In this document: one piece after another, positions 16,527 through 24,775 of the stretch
Layout of the letters: the number at the start of each line of letters is the position of its first letter
How positions within the stretch are numbered: the stretch's first letter is position 1
Origin: Paracoccaceae bacterium
GTDB taxonomy: Bacteria > Pseudomonadota > Alphaproteobacteria > Rhodobacterales > Rhodobacteraceae
Reading direction: 5' to 3'
Assembly (NCBI GenBank): GCA_020637675.1
Contig: JACKKD010000003.1
Span: 620,001 to 684,000, forward strand
DNA: 64,000 nt
The notes under the pieces: model-generated
What the model saw: the letters and a program-made list of their open reading frames with translations, nothing else
The model's database searches: none
What the model was told of the DNA's origin: nothing
Made by a program: the position numbers and the translations under genes

Positions 16527-17741
16527 TCAACTTCCGCGCGGCGCGTAGCCGAAGCACAGTCCGCCGAGTTTCCGCAACAGCCAGTCGAACCCGTCGGATA
16601 CGAACCGCTTGCTGAATACCGGCGCGCGCGCTGCGAATTCGGTGGCGCCGGTCCTCGTGTTGATCGACCGTCCCTTCCCCTTGCCGACCCTGATCTCGCT
16701 CCCGTCGATGGACACCACCGGATCGAGCGCGAGACCTTTGCGCGCGACGATACTCCAGATTCTCGCAGCCAGCCATATCAGCGGCGCCGCGATCAGCCGG
16801 GCCGGCCGGCTCCTGGCGATCATCGGCTGCTCTGCGTAGTTGAGGTCGAGGAACGGCAGGTCCCGGTTCAGCACCAGCGCCATCTCGCCCACTGCCGCGT
16901 GGCACTTGATGAGGTGGCGGCACCGCGACAGGAGCAGCATGTCGCACAGCACCTCGCCGCCGCGCGCCGCCTTCTTGTCCTGACGGTTGAAACTGTTGTC
17001 GTCGGAATCGCTCAGCGATATCTCCGAGTACGAGATGACGTGATCGGGATAGGCCGCCTCGAGAACCTTCAGCCATTGCCGCTGATCGGTGGCCACGAAG
17101 ATCCGCGTGCAGTCTGGATGGGCAGCCAGATAGCGGTCGATGTGCGGGAAATACTCCTCGGGCACGATCTTGCGGGAAAGGTTGGGCCCGACGCCGAAAT
17201 CGAACTTGTCCGAGCCGCGCAGCTGCAGGCCGAGCGTATGATCGGCGAACTTCGCCGCGGCGAAGGCTTCCACCTGCGCCAGGATCGAACGGCGGAAGCG
17301 GATCGTGCCGTCGGACAGGAACGGCCGCGCGCGGTCCCTTTGCTCCTGCCACCAGGTTTCGGGATAGGGGCCGTCGGCCCGGTTCACGACGCTGCGGTAA
17401 TAGCCGAAGGGGTTCATGTACCAGCTTTCCGGCTCCCAGCGAAAGAGGCGCTGAAGTTCGGACGCGGTGGACAGCGTCAGGACCCGGCCGCCGGCGACGA
17501 GCCTTTCGAGGTCCTGCCCGGACACGCCGATCGGCTCGAAGTAGTAGTCCCACACATTGCCGCCCTGTTCGGCATCGAAATACGGGTTGGGCCCGCCGAA
17601 CATGTTGCTGCGCTGGTGCAGGTACACGATGGGAACCAGGCCCGTGCGGCGGGCGAACTGCAATTGCGTCACGACGCCGTTGATTTGCGCGATCAAGCCG
17701 TCGGACGTATTGCAGATCAGGAGATAGCGCTCTTCGGTCAT
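16527..17741 (-). CDS. Putative fucosyltransferase-like (NodZ/FUT8 fold) glycosyltransferase
   Basis: A 404-residue soluble protein. LGLQLRGSDKFDFG (170-183), IFVATDQRQWL (214-224), VISYSEISLSD and GGEVLCDMLLLSRC (261-274) match the order of donor-binding motifs in alpha-1,6-fucosyltransferases such as NodZ and FUT8. That would make it a GDP-sugar-dependent transferase. I prefer the ATG at 17741; a GTG at 17774 is possible and would add 11 residues, and neither has a strong ribosome site. It heads a transcript with the two arylsulfotransferase-like genes. The transferred sugar is not known. Confidence 0.6.
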   Translation of the reverse strand: MTEERYLLICNTSDGLIAQINGVVTQLQFARRTGLVPIVYLHQRSNMFGGPNPYFDAEQGGNVWDYYFEPIGVSGQDLERLVAGGRVLTLSTASELQRLFRWEPESWYMNPFGYYRSVVNRADGPYPETWWQEQRDRARPFLSDGTIRFRRSILAQVEAFAAAKFADHTLGLQLRGSDKFDFGVGPNLSRKIVPEEYFPHIDRYLAAHPDCTRIFVATDQRQWLKVLEAAYPDHVISYSEISLSDSDDNSFNRQDKKAARGGEVLCDMLLLSRCRHLIKCHAAVGEMALVLNRDLPFLDLNYAEQPMIARSRPARLIAAPLIWLAARIWSIVARKGLALDPVVSIDGSEIRVGKGKGRSINTRTGATEFAARAPVFSKRFVSDGFDWLLRKLGGLCFGYAPRGS

Positions 17742-18136
17742 CTGGCTTTCATATGCTCCAAGGCCTGGCGGCACGCTCGTCGGCTGGATCGAGTCAATCG
17801 GCCGGGCGGTTGATCACGCGCATATCCCGATGCCCGTAAGTGGCTGCATTCAGCGCGGAAAAATATCGTGGGCAGAGGGACTTGCCGTCAAGCCCGAAAC
17901 GGAGGGCCGGGTTAAGGCGCGGCCGGACCGATGCGCGCGGGCCGCATCGGGTCCGGTGCGCGGGCGTGGAGGTCCCTCCGCCTGCGGCATCCGTCATCGT
18001 TCCGCGCCGCCACCGCGACGCAGTTCGGGGACCGCGCGGCGGGTAGCGCAGCGGTCGCGGATGACCTGCGTCAATGACCTGGTCGGACTTTGTGTCCACT
18101 CTGATCCGGGCAGCGCCCGGTGCGGAGGAGGACGAG
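17742..18136. other. Divergent intergenic region, no gene
   Basis: 395 bases between the leftward glycosyltransferase and the rightward synthetase operon. I see no convincing coding frame. It holds a strong hairpin (17924-17955) and a direct repeat ATGACCTG at 18061-18068 and 18074-18081, a 13-bp period, about 55-75 bases before the synthetase ATG. Both could be regulatory; promoters for the two transcripts must lie here but no clear -35/-10 pair stands out. Confidence 0.6.
17924..17955. other. Long hairpin with 12-bp stem
   Basis: CGGACCGATGCG pairs with CGCATCGGGTCCG with one bulged base and a 7-base loop. No T tract follows. It lies about 180 bases upstream of the synthetase start and also in the upstream region of the opposite gene, so it is more likely a leader or operator structure than an end-of-gene terminator. 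Confidence 0.5.
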
Positions 18137-19858
18137 ATGTGCCACGACGTCATCCGCAAGACGCCGACCGACACTCCGTCGCTCCGGATGCAGACCGGCT
18201 GGGTTGCTGCGCGTGCGCGTCTCGAGGGCCTGCCAGGCGGCGGCATCAACATCGCTCACGAGGCGGTCGACCGACACGTTGCAGCAGGCCATGGGGAGCA
18301 GCCGGCGCTCGTCTGGCTCGGCCGCGAGGGCGAACGGCGTGTCCTCAGCTACGCGGACCTAGCGGCTCAGGCAGCGCGTTTTGCCCATGTGCTTCGGCAA
18401 AACGGCATCGGCCGGGGCGAGCGGATCTTCTTGCTTGCCGGCCGGGTGCCGGACATCTACGCCGCGACACTCGGGGCCTTGAAGGCGGGGGCGGTGGTCA
18501 GCCCGCTGTTCGCCGCCTTCGGGCCCGAACCCGTTCGGGCACGGATGGAAATCGGCGGGGCGAGCGTTCTTGTCACGACCGAGGTGCAGTATCGCCGGAA
18601 GGTGGCCGAATGGCGCGCGACGATGCCGTCGCTGAAGCTCATCCTCATCCTCGGCGACACGGCGCCCGAGGGTTGCGTCGCGCTCGGCCCCGCGATGGCC
18701 GCCATGCCCGATGTGTTCGAGACCGTGCGGACGGGCTCCGAGGACATGGCGCTGCTGCATTTCACGTCCGGAACGACAGGGCTGCCGAAGGGCGTGGTGC
18801 ATGTCCACGATGCGGTGGTCGCCCATGCCGAGACCGGGCGCATCGCGCTCGACCTCAGGCCCGGCGACATCTACTGGTGCACCGCCGATCCGGGCTGGGT
18901 GACGGGGATGAGCTACGGCATCGTCTCGCCCCTCTGCAACCGGGTGACGATGGTCGTGGACGAGGCCGAGTTCGAGCTCGACCGATGGTACGCGATCCTG
19001 GAACGCGAGCGCGTCGCGGTGTGGTACACCGCGCCGACGGCGATCCGCATGATGATGCGGGCGGGGGGCGAGGCCGCGCGGGGGCGCGACTTTTCGGCCC
19101 TGCGGTTCCTCGCCAGCGTCGGCGAGCCACTGAACGCCGAATGCGTGATCTGGGGACAGGAGATATTCGGCCGCCCGTTCCACGACAACTGGTGGCAGTC
19201 GGAAACCGGCGGCATCATGATCGCCAACACCGCCCCCATGGACATAAAGCCGGGCTCGATGGGCAAGCCCCTGCCGGGGGTCGAGGCCGGCATCGTCTCG
19301 CACGAGGACGGAGAGGTGAGGGTGCTGCCCGACGGCGCGATCGGCGAGCTGGCCCTCAGGCCCGGCTGGCCGTCGATGATGCGCGCCTATCTGGGCCAGC
19401 CCGAGCGCTATGCGAAGTGCTTCGCGGGGGGGTGGTATCTGACCGGCGATCTGGCGATGCGGGATTCCGACGGCTACTACTGGTTCGTCGGCCGTGCTGA
19501 TGACCTCATCAAGTCCTCCGGCCACCTGATCGGACCCTTCGAGGTTGAAAGCGCGCTGATCGAACACCCCGCGGTCGCAGAGGCCGCGGTGATCGGCATC
19601 CCCGACGAGACCGCCGGCGAGGTGGTGAAGGCCTTTGTCACGCTGAAGGCCGGGTTCGAGCCGGACGAGGCGCTCGAACGCGAGCTTCGCGGCCATGCGC
19701 GCAAGCGGCTTGGTCCCGCTGTCGCGCCGCGCGAGATCGTCTTCCGCGAAAGCCTTCCGCGCACCCGCTCTGGCAAGATCATGCGGCGGCTCTTGCGCGC
19801 GCGGGAACTCGGCCTGCCCGAGGGCGATCTGTCCACGTTGGAGGGGAACGCCAGATGA
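18137..19858 (+). CDS. Acetate/short-chain acyl-CoA synthetase (AMP-forming)
   Basis: A 573-residue ANL-superfamily ligase that activates a carboxylic acid through an acyl-adenylate. Seen are the P-loop TSGTTGLPKG (210-219), WWQSETGG, YLTGDLA, and near the end the catalytic lysine Lys547 in RTRSGKIMRR. At 573 residues it resembles the short AcsA type, not the 650-residue Acs. The ATG at 18137 follows GGAGGAGGACGAG; a GTG-type extension to 18074 is less likely. Its stop overlaps the E1 start (ATGA), making it the first gene of a four-gene coupled operon. Acetate is the default substrate, unproven here. Confidence 0.88.
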   Translation: MCHDVIRKTPTDTPSLRMQTGWVAARARLEGLPGGGINIAHEAVDRHVAAGHGEQPALVWLGREGERRVLSYADLAAQAARFAHVLRQNGIGRGERIFLLAGRVPDIYAATLGALKAGAVVSPLFAAFGPEPVRARMEIGGASVLVTTEVQYRRKVAEWRATMPSLKLILILGDTAPEGCVALGPAMAAMPDVFETVRTGSEDMALLHFTSGTTGLPKGVVHVHDAVVAHAETGRIALDLRPGDIYWCTADPGWVTGMSYGIVSPLCNRVTMVVDEAEFELDRWYAILERERVAVWYTAPTAIRMMMRAGGEAARGRDFSALRFLASVGEPLNAECVIWGQEIFGRPFHDNWWQSETGGIMIANTAPMDIKPGSMGKPLPGVEAGIVSHEDGEVRVLPDGAIGELALRPGWPSMMRAYLGQPERYAKCFAGGWYLTGDLAMRDSDGYYWFVGRADDLIKSSGHLIGPFEVESALIEHPAVAEAAVIGIPDETAGEVVKAFVTLKAGFEPDEALERELRGHARKRLGPAVAPREIVFRESLPRTRSGKIMRRLLRARELGLPEGDLSTLEGNAR

Positions 19859-21849
19859 CCGGCAAGGTGAAACTGGACCATGACCATGTCCGTGCGCTCC
19901 TGCGCGGGATGATCCGCATCCGCCGCTTCGAGGAAAAGTGCTACGAACTCTACACGCAGGAGAAAATCCGCGGCTTCCTGCATCTTTACGACGGCGAGGA
20001 GGCCGTGGCCGTGGGCGTCGCCGCGGCGCTGGAACCGCGCGACCGCGTCGTGTCCACCTACCGCGAGCACGGCCATGCCCTTGCCCGCAGCGTCAGCATG
20101 GAATCCGCGCTGGCCGAGATGTACGGCAAGGCGACCGGCTGCGCCGGCGGTCGCGGCGGGTCGATGCATTTCTTCGATGCCGAGACCAACCTCTACGGCG
20201 GCAACGCGATCGTCGGTGGCGGTCTGCCACTTGCGGCGGGGCTGGGGCTCGGCGACAGGATGCAGGGGCGGGACTGCGTGACGGCCTGCTTCTTCGGCGA
20301 AGGCGCACTGGCCGAAGGCGAGTTCCACGAAGCGATGAACCTCGCCGCGCTCTGGAAGCTGCCGGTCCTCTTCGTGCTGGAAAACAACCTCTACGCCATG
20401 GGCTCGGCGGTGGCGCGGGTGCAGGCGAACACCGATTTCGTGCCCCGCGCCGCCAGCTACGGACTGCCGGCCGAAAGCGTCGACGGCAACGATGTGGTGG
20501 CAGTCGAAGCGGCGGCCCGGCGGCTGGTCGGGGCGATCCGGACGGGCGGCGGCCCGCAGTTCCTGGAATGCCGAACCTACCGCACGCGGCCCCATTCGAT
20601 GTTCGACGCCGAGAAATACCGCGACAAGGCCGAGGTGGCGGAGTGGCGCAAGCGCTCTCCAATCACGCGGTTCCAGGGCTGGCTTCTCGACAACGGCCTG
20701 ATGCATCAGGAGCAGATCGACGCCATCGAGGCCGAGGTCGAGGCGCAGGTCCGCAACGCCGTCGCGGCGTGCGAGCAGGCGCCGTGGGAGCCGGTCGAGG
20801 ACCTTGCCCGCCATGTCGTCGCCGAGGTCCGCCCGGCGCCGCCCGTGCCGGTGGCACCCGGCAAGCTCGTGGAAAGCACCTATCGCGACTGCTGCCGGCA
20901 GGCCGTGACCGACGCGCTCCTGCGCGACGAGCGGGTGTTCATGATGGGCGAGGATATCGGCGCCTATGGCGGCTGCTACGCCGTGTCGATGGGCCTCCTT
21001 CAGGAATTCGGCCCCGAACGGATCCGCGACACTCCGCTTTCCGAAGGGGGGTTCACCGGGGCGGGGATCGGAGCGGCGCTGGCCGGGATGCGGCCGATCG
21101 TGGAGATCATGACGGTCAACTTCTCGCTCCTCGCGCTCGACCAGATCCTCAACACCGCTGCAACCCTTCGCCACATGTCGGGCGGTCAGTTCGGCGTACC
21201 TCTCGTGATCCGCATGGCGACGGGGGCCGGGCGGCAGCTTGCCGCCCAGCATTCGCACAGCCTCGAGAATTTCTATGCACATATTCCCGGGCTCCGGGTC
21301 GTCGCCCCGGCGACGCTCGAGGATGCGCGGGGGATGCTCTGGACCGCCCTGGAGGAACCCGACCCGGTGATCGTCTTCGAACATGTCATGCTTTACAACA
21401 TGGCGGGACGGCTGCCGGACAATGCAGGCCCCGTCGATATAGACCGCGCGGCGGTCCGCCGCCCGGGCCGGGACGTGACCCTGATCGCCTGGTCCTACAG
21501 CCTGTGGAAGGCGCTCGAGGCCGCCGAGGCGCTGGCGAAGGACGGGATCGAGGCCGAGGTCATCGACCTGCGCTCCCTCCGTCCGATCGACGACGAAACC
21601 GTCTTCGCGTCGATCCGGCGCACCCGGCGGGCCGTCGTGGTGGACGAGGGCTGGCGGACGGGGTCGCTTTCGGGCGAAATTGCCGCGCGGGTGCAGGAAG
21701 CGTGTTTCTGGCACCTCGACGCGCCGGTCGCCCGCGTCTGTTCGGCCGAGGTGCCGGTGCCCTATCCGAAGCACCTCGAGACCGCGGTCCTGCCGCAACC
21801 CGCCGGCATCGTCGCGGCGGTGAAGTCGCTGCCCGGGATCGCGCGATGA
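19855..21849 (+). CDS. Fused 2-oxoacid dehydrogenase E1 alpha-beta
   Basis: A 664-residue fusion of E1 alpha (about 8-320) and E1 beta (about 338-664) through a proline-rich linker (325-336). The alpha half has the thiamine diphosphate motif FGEGALAEGEFHEAMN with Asn177-Asn178 closing it, and the STYREHGHALA and GRGGSMHFFD segments of pyruvate/acetoin-type E1. The beta half has FMMGEDIGAYGG and TPLSEGGFTGAGIGAALAG. It would decarboxylate a 2-oxoacid and reductively acylate the lipoyl E2 encoded next. Pyruvate is the most probable substrate, but acetoin or another 2-oxoacid cannot be excluded. Translationally coupled at both ends. Confidence 0.9.
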   Translation: MTGKVKLDHDHVRALLRGMIRIRRFEEKCYELYTQEKIRGFLHLYDGEEAVAVGVAAALEPRDRVVSTYREHGHALARSVSMESALAEMYGKATGCAGGRGGSMHFFDAETNLYGGNAIVGGGLPLAAGLGLGDRMQGRDCVTACFFGEGALAEGEFHEAMNLAALWKLPVLFVLENNLYAMGSAVARVQANTDFVPRAASYGLPAESVDGNDVVAVEAAARRLVGAIRTGGGPQFLECRTYRTRPHSMFDAEKYRDKAEVAEWRKRSPITRFQGWLLDNGLMHQEQIDAIEAEVEAQVRNAVAACEQAPWEPVEDLARHVVAEVRPAPPVPVAPGKLVESTYRDCCRQAVTDALLRDERVFMMGEDIGAYGGCYAVSMGLLQEFGPERIRDTPLSEGGFTGAGIGAALAGMRPIVEIMTVNFSLLALDQILNTAATLRHMSGGQFGVPLVIRMATGAGRQLAAQHSHSLENFYAHIPGLRVVAPATLEDARGMLWTALEEPDPVIVFEHVMLYNMAGRLPDNAGPVDIDRAAVRRPGRDVTLIAWSYSLWKALEAAEALAKDGIEAEVIDLRSLRPIDDETVFASIRRTRRAVVVDEGWRTGSLSGEIAARVQEACFWHLDAPVARVCSAEVPVPYPKHLETAVLPQPAGIVAAVKSLPGIAR

Positions 21850-23030
21850 CTGATTTCAAGATGCCTTCGCTCGGTGCCGACATGGAGGCGGGCAAGCTTG
21901 CCCAATGGCTGGTCGCCCCGGGCGACAAGGTCGCGCGCGGCGATGTCGTGGCGGTGGTCGAGACCCAGAAGGGCGCGATCGAGATCGAATGTTTCGATGC
22001 GGGCGAGGTCGCCGAACTGGTGGCCAAGGTTGGACAGACCCTGCCCGTCGGTGCGCTTCTGGCGCGGATCGGTTCGCCTGGCGCGGCGGAAGCCGGCACT
22101 GTGCCGCCCGCCGCGCCTGCACCGACCGGGCAAGCGGCACCGATCCCTGGCCCGGAGCCGGTGTTTGCCCAGGCACCCCAACCCAGCGTCGAACCGGGCG
22201 CCATCCTCGCCTCGCCGGCCGCCAAGGCACGCGCCGCAGAGGCTCGCGTCGCGCTCTCCGAGGTCGCAGGTTCGGGGCCTGGCGGCGCGGTGCTGCTGGC
22301 CGATGTCGATCGTCACATCGCCGCCCGGCCCGCCGCGCCGCCAACGGCCAAGCCGGGGCTCGACATGGCAGAGATGCGCCGTGCAATCGCCGCCGCCATG
22401 ACACGGTCCAAGCGCGAGATCCCGCATTACTACCTGAGCCACGAGATCGACCTTCAGACGGCACAGGACGGGCTTGCCGCGCTGAACGCCACCCGGACAC
22501 CCGACCGCCGGCTGCTGATGGGTGCGCTACTGGTTCGCGCCGCCGTGCGTGCGTTGGACAAGGTCCCCGAGCTGAATGGCCGCTACGAGGCAGGGACGGC
22601 CCCGGCCCGGTCTGAGGCGGTGCATTGCGGGGTCGCCGTATCCCTGCGCGGCGGCGGTCTCATCGCCCCCGCCATCCTTGACGCGGCGACGAAGGATACC
22701 GACGCGCTCATGGCGGCGATGCGCGATCTCGTCGCGCGGGCGCGCGCGGGGCGTCTCAGGATGAGCGAGATAACGCAGGGAACGATCACGGTCTCGAGCC
22801 TCGGCGAGAGCGGCGTTGACGCGCTCTTCGGCGTGATCTTTCCGCCGCAGGTGGCGCTCGTGGGTTTCGGCACGCCGAGGGTGCGGCCGATGATAAGGGA
22901 CGGCGGGGTGGCGGCGCGTCTCGCGGTGACCGTCAGCCTCGCCGCCGACCACCGCGTGAGCGACGGCCGCCGCGGCGCGCTGTTCCTTGCCGAGATCGAC
23001 CGCCTTCTGCAGGAGCCGCTGACCCCATGA
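21846..23030 (+). CDS. Dihydrolipoamide acyltransferase (E2)
   Basis: A 394-residue E2 with one lipoyl domain (1-78; lipoyl lysine Lys42 in VETQKGAIEIE), an Ala/Pro linker, a small E3-binding domain (about 118-156, SPAAKARAAEARVAL) and a catalytic core with DHRVSDG near the C-terminus. E2 takes the acyl group from E1 to coenzyme A. No E3 (lipoamide dehydrogenase) gene follows, so E3 is probably shared with another complex. The start overlaps the E1 stop and the stop overlaps the acyl carrier protein start, both as ATGA. Confidence 0.92.
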   Translation: MTDFKMPSLGADMEAGKLAQWLVAPGDKVARGDVVAVVETQKGAIEIECFDAGEVAELVAKVGQTLPVGALLARIGSPGAAEAGTVPPAAPAPTGQAAPIPGPEPVFAQAPQPSVEPGAILASPAAKARAAEARVALSEVAGSGPGGAVLLADVDRHIAARPAAPPTAKPGLDMAEMRRAIAAAMTRSKREIPHYYLSHEIDLQTAQDGLAALNATRTPDRRLLMGALLVRAAVRALDKVPELNGRYEAGTAPARSEAVHCGVAVSLRGGGLIAPAILDAATKDTDALMAAMRDLVARARAGRLRMSEITQGTITVSSLGESGVDALFGVIFPPQVALVGFGTPRVRPMIRDGGVAARLAVTVSLAADHRVSDGRRGALFLAEIDRLLQEPLTP

Positions 23031-23275
23031 CCCGGAACGAAATCCGCGCCGCATTCCTCGCCGATATGACCGAAGTCGCGCCGGATCTCGATCCCGCGGC
23101 GATCGGTGAGACGGATCGGTTTCAGGACGATCTCGGCCTCGACTCGATGGACTTCCTGAACCTCGTCAGCGCACTGCACAAGCGCTTCGGCCTGCCGATC
23201 CCCGAGGCGGACTATTCGCGGCTCGTGACCCTAGCCATGGCTCTGGACTATCTGGAGGAGGCGCTGGGACCGTGA
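23027..23275 (+). CDS. Acyl carrier protein-like phosphopantetheine protein
   Basis: An 82-residue acyl carrier protein with the 4'-phosphopantetheine site Ser40 in DLGLDSMDFLNLV. It is not AcpP by sequence and has no fatty-acid synthesis genes beside it. Instead it is the last gene of the synthetase/E1/E2 operon and its ATG overlaps the E2 stop (ATGA), so it is made together with those enzymes. Its partner could be the ligase (loading an acyl group) or an acyl transfer involving E2; neither is shown by the sequence. Confidence 0.88.
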   Translation: MTRNEIRAAFLADMTEVAPDLDPAAIGETDRFQDDLGLDSMDFLNLVSALHKRFGLPIPEADYSRLVTLAMALDYLEEALGP

Positions 23276-23389
23276 GCGGTCGCGCGCCGCGCCGGGGTGG
23301 GACACGCAGCTTGCAGGTATCGCCTCCGGCGGCCCACATGTTTGACCGGCGCCGGTGGCTGCGCTATGGCGCGGCAAACGGGGGCGGCG

Positions 23390-23980
23390 ATGATCTTCAC
23401 GGTGGCGATCGACGGACCGGCGGCGGCGGGGAAGGGGACGATTTCCCGCGCGGTCGCGGCGCATTTCGGCTTTGCCCATCTCGATACCGGGCTACTTTAC
23501 CGCGCGGTCGGAGCGAAGGGCGGCGATCCGGTGGAGGCCGCGCGAAACCTGACCGAAGGCGATCTTGGGCGCGATGATCTGAGGACGCTGGAAGCCGGAC
23601 AGGCCGCAAGCCGGGTCGCCGTCATCCCCGAGGTGCGCGCCGCACTCGTCACCTTTCAGCGGGGCTTCGCCCGGCGCGAGGGTGGCGCGGTGCTCGACGG
23701 GCGCGACATCGGCACGGTGATCTGCCCCGAGGCGGAGGTGAAGCTTTTCGTCACCGCCAGCGCGCAAGTCCGTGCCCACCGCCGCTGGCTGGAAGTGGGC
23801 GGCGACGAGGCGCAGGTGCTGGCCGAGGTGATCGAGCGGGACAAGCGGGACGCGGATCGGGCGGTGTCGCCGTTGAAGGCGGCCGAGGATGCGTTGGTGC
23901 TCGACACGAGCGCGATGACAATCGACGCGGCGGTGGCGGCGGCGGTCGCCGAAGTGCGCCGCAGACTCGCAAAGGAGTGA
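23390..23980 (+). CDS. cmk: Cytidylate kinase
   Basis: A 196-residue (d)CMP kinase with the P-loop GPAAAGKGT (9-17), HLDTGLLYRAVG and DGRDIGTVICPEAEVKLFVTA. It phosphorylates CMP and dCMP for nucleotide recycling. I start it at the ATG at 23390, which places the P-loop as usual; ATG 23366 is an in-frame alternative with an equally weak ribosome site. cmk upstream of rpsA is a conserved arrangement, but here a glutathione peroxidase gene lies between, and aroA, the common upstream neighbour, is missing. Confidence 0.93.
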   Translation: MIFTVAIDGPAAAGKGTISRAVAAHFGFAHLDTGLLYRAVGAKGGDPVEAARNLTEGDLGRDDLRTLEAGQAASRVAVIPEVRAALVTFQRGFARREGGAVLDGRDIGTVICPEAEVKLFVTASAQVRAHRRWLEVGGDEAQVLAEVIERDKRDADRAVSPLKAAEDALVLDTSAMTIDAAVAAAVAEVRRRLAKE

Positions 23981-24025
23981 TCCGGCGCGGCGCCCTGGAC
24001 GTAGTATCTTCAAACGGAGGTTGCG

Positions 24026-24553
24026 ATGCTGCGTTTCATCCTTGCGACACTGACAACGTCCCTGACGGCCCTCGGTCCGGCCCTCGCCGCTCCGCCCGAT
24101 GTCCCTTTCGCCTCGATCGATGGTGGCGACCTTTCGCTGAGCGACTGGGCGGGCAAGCCGGTCCTGGTGGTCAATACCGCGTCGCTCTGCGGATTCACCC
24201 CTCAGTACGAGGGCTTGCAGAAGCTCTACGACACCTACCGCGATCGCGGGCTCGTCGTTCTCTCGGTGCCGTCCGACGATTTCAGGCAGGAACTCGGCTC
24301 CAACGGTGAGGTGAAGGATTTCTGCGAGCTGACCTACGGGCTCGACCTGCCGATGACCGAGATAACCCATGTGCGGGGTGCCGCGGCGCATCCGTTCTAC
24401 GCGTGGTTGCGCGACAAGGAGGGCTTTGTCCCGGCCTGGAACTTCAACAAGGTGCTGATCTCCGGCGAGGGCGAGGTGGTGGCGACCTACGGGTCGACAG
24501 TGACCCCCCTGTCGCGCAAGCTCACGGGCGACATCGAGGCGCTGCTCGACTGA
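24026..24553 (+). CDS. Periplasmic glutathione peroxidase family protein
   Basis: A 175-residue GPx-like thiol peroxidase with a signal peptide (cleavage near residue 21-22, PALAA). The peroxidatic Cys55 is in NTASLCGFTPQYEGLQ and the conserved tryptophan in WNFNKVLI. The usual FPCNQFGxQEPG loop is replaced by VPSDDFRQELGS, so the resolving-type cysteine and the glutamine context differ from standard cytosolic members. The reductant may be a periplasmic thioredoxin-like protein. The ATG follows ACGGAGGTTGCG. It sits between cmk and rpsA. Confidence 0.87.
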   Translation: MLRFILATLTTSLTALGPALAAPPDVPFASIDGGDLSLSDWAGKPVLVVNTASLCGFTPQYEGLQKLYDTYRDRGLVVLSVPSDDFRQELGSNGEVKDFCELTYGLDLPMTEITHVRGAAAHPFYAWLRDKEGFVPAWNFNKVLISGEGEVVATYGSTVTPLSRKLTGDIEALLD

Positions 24554-24579
24554 CTTTCAGACCAATGCGCCCGTCGCGC

Positions 24580-24608
24580 TTGCAAACCGGGCGAGGGGGC
24601 ACTATACG
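24580..24608 (+). promoter_or_regulatory. Candidate sigma-70 promoter for rpsA
   Basis: TTGCAA (24580-24585), a 17-base spacer and TATACG (24603-24608) form a good promoter. It would give an rpsA leader of about 160 bases. The -10 and following bases (TATACGCC) are identical to those of the rpsO and rplY promoters in this window. Confidence 0.65.
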
Positions 24609-24775
24609 CCGCCTGTCGAACGGGCCGTGAGAGCCAGGGACATCCGAGGACGCGCAGGGTCGGGATCACGCCGGCCCTTTGCTGTTTTCGGCCGCCTCTG
24701 CCCCGCGCGACGGAGAAAAGACCGGCGGAGCCAACCGCATGGCCAGAAACACGTTGCAAAGGAAACTGAACACGC

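Noticed and set aside
19477..21798. A 773-codon minus-strand open frame opposite the E1 fusion
   Set aside because: A shadow of the E1 gene; no family signature.
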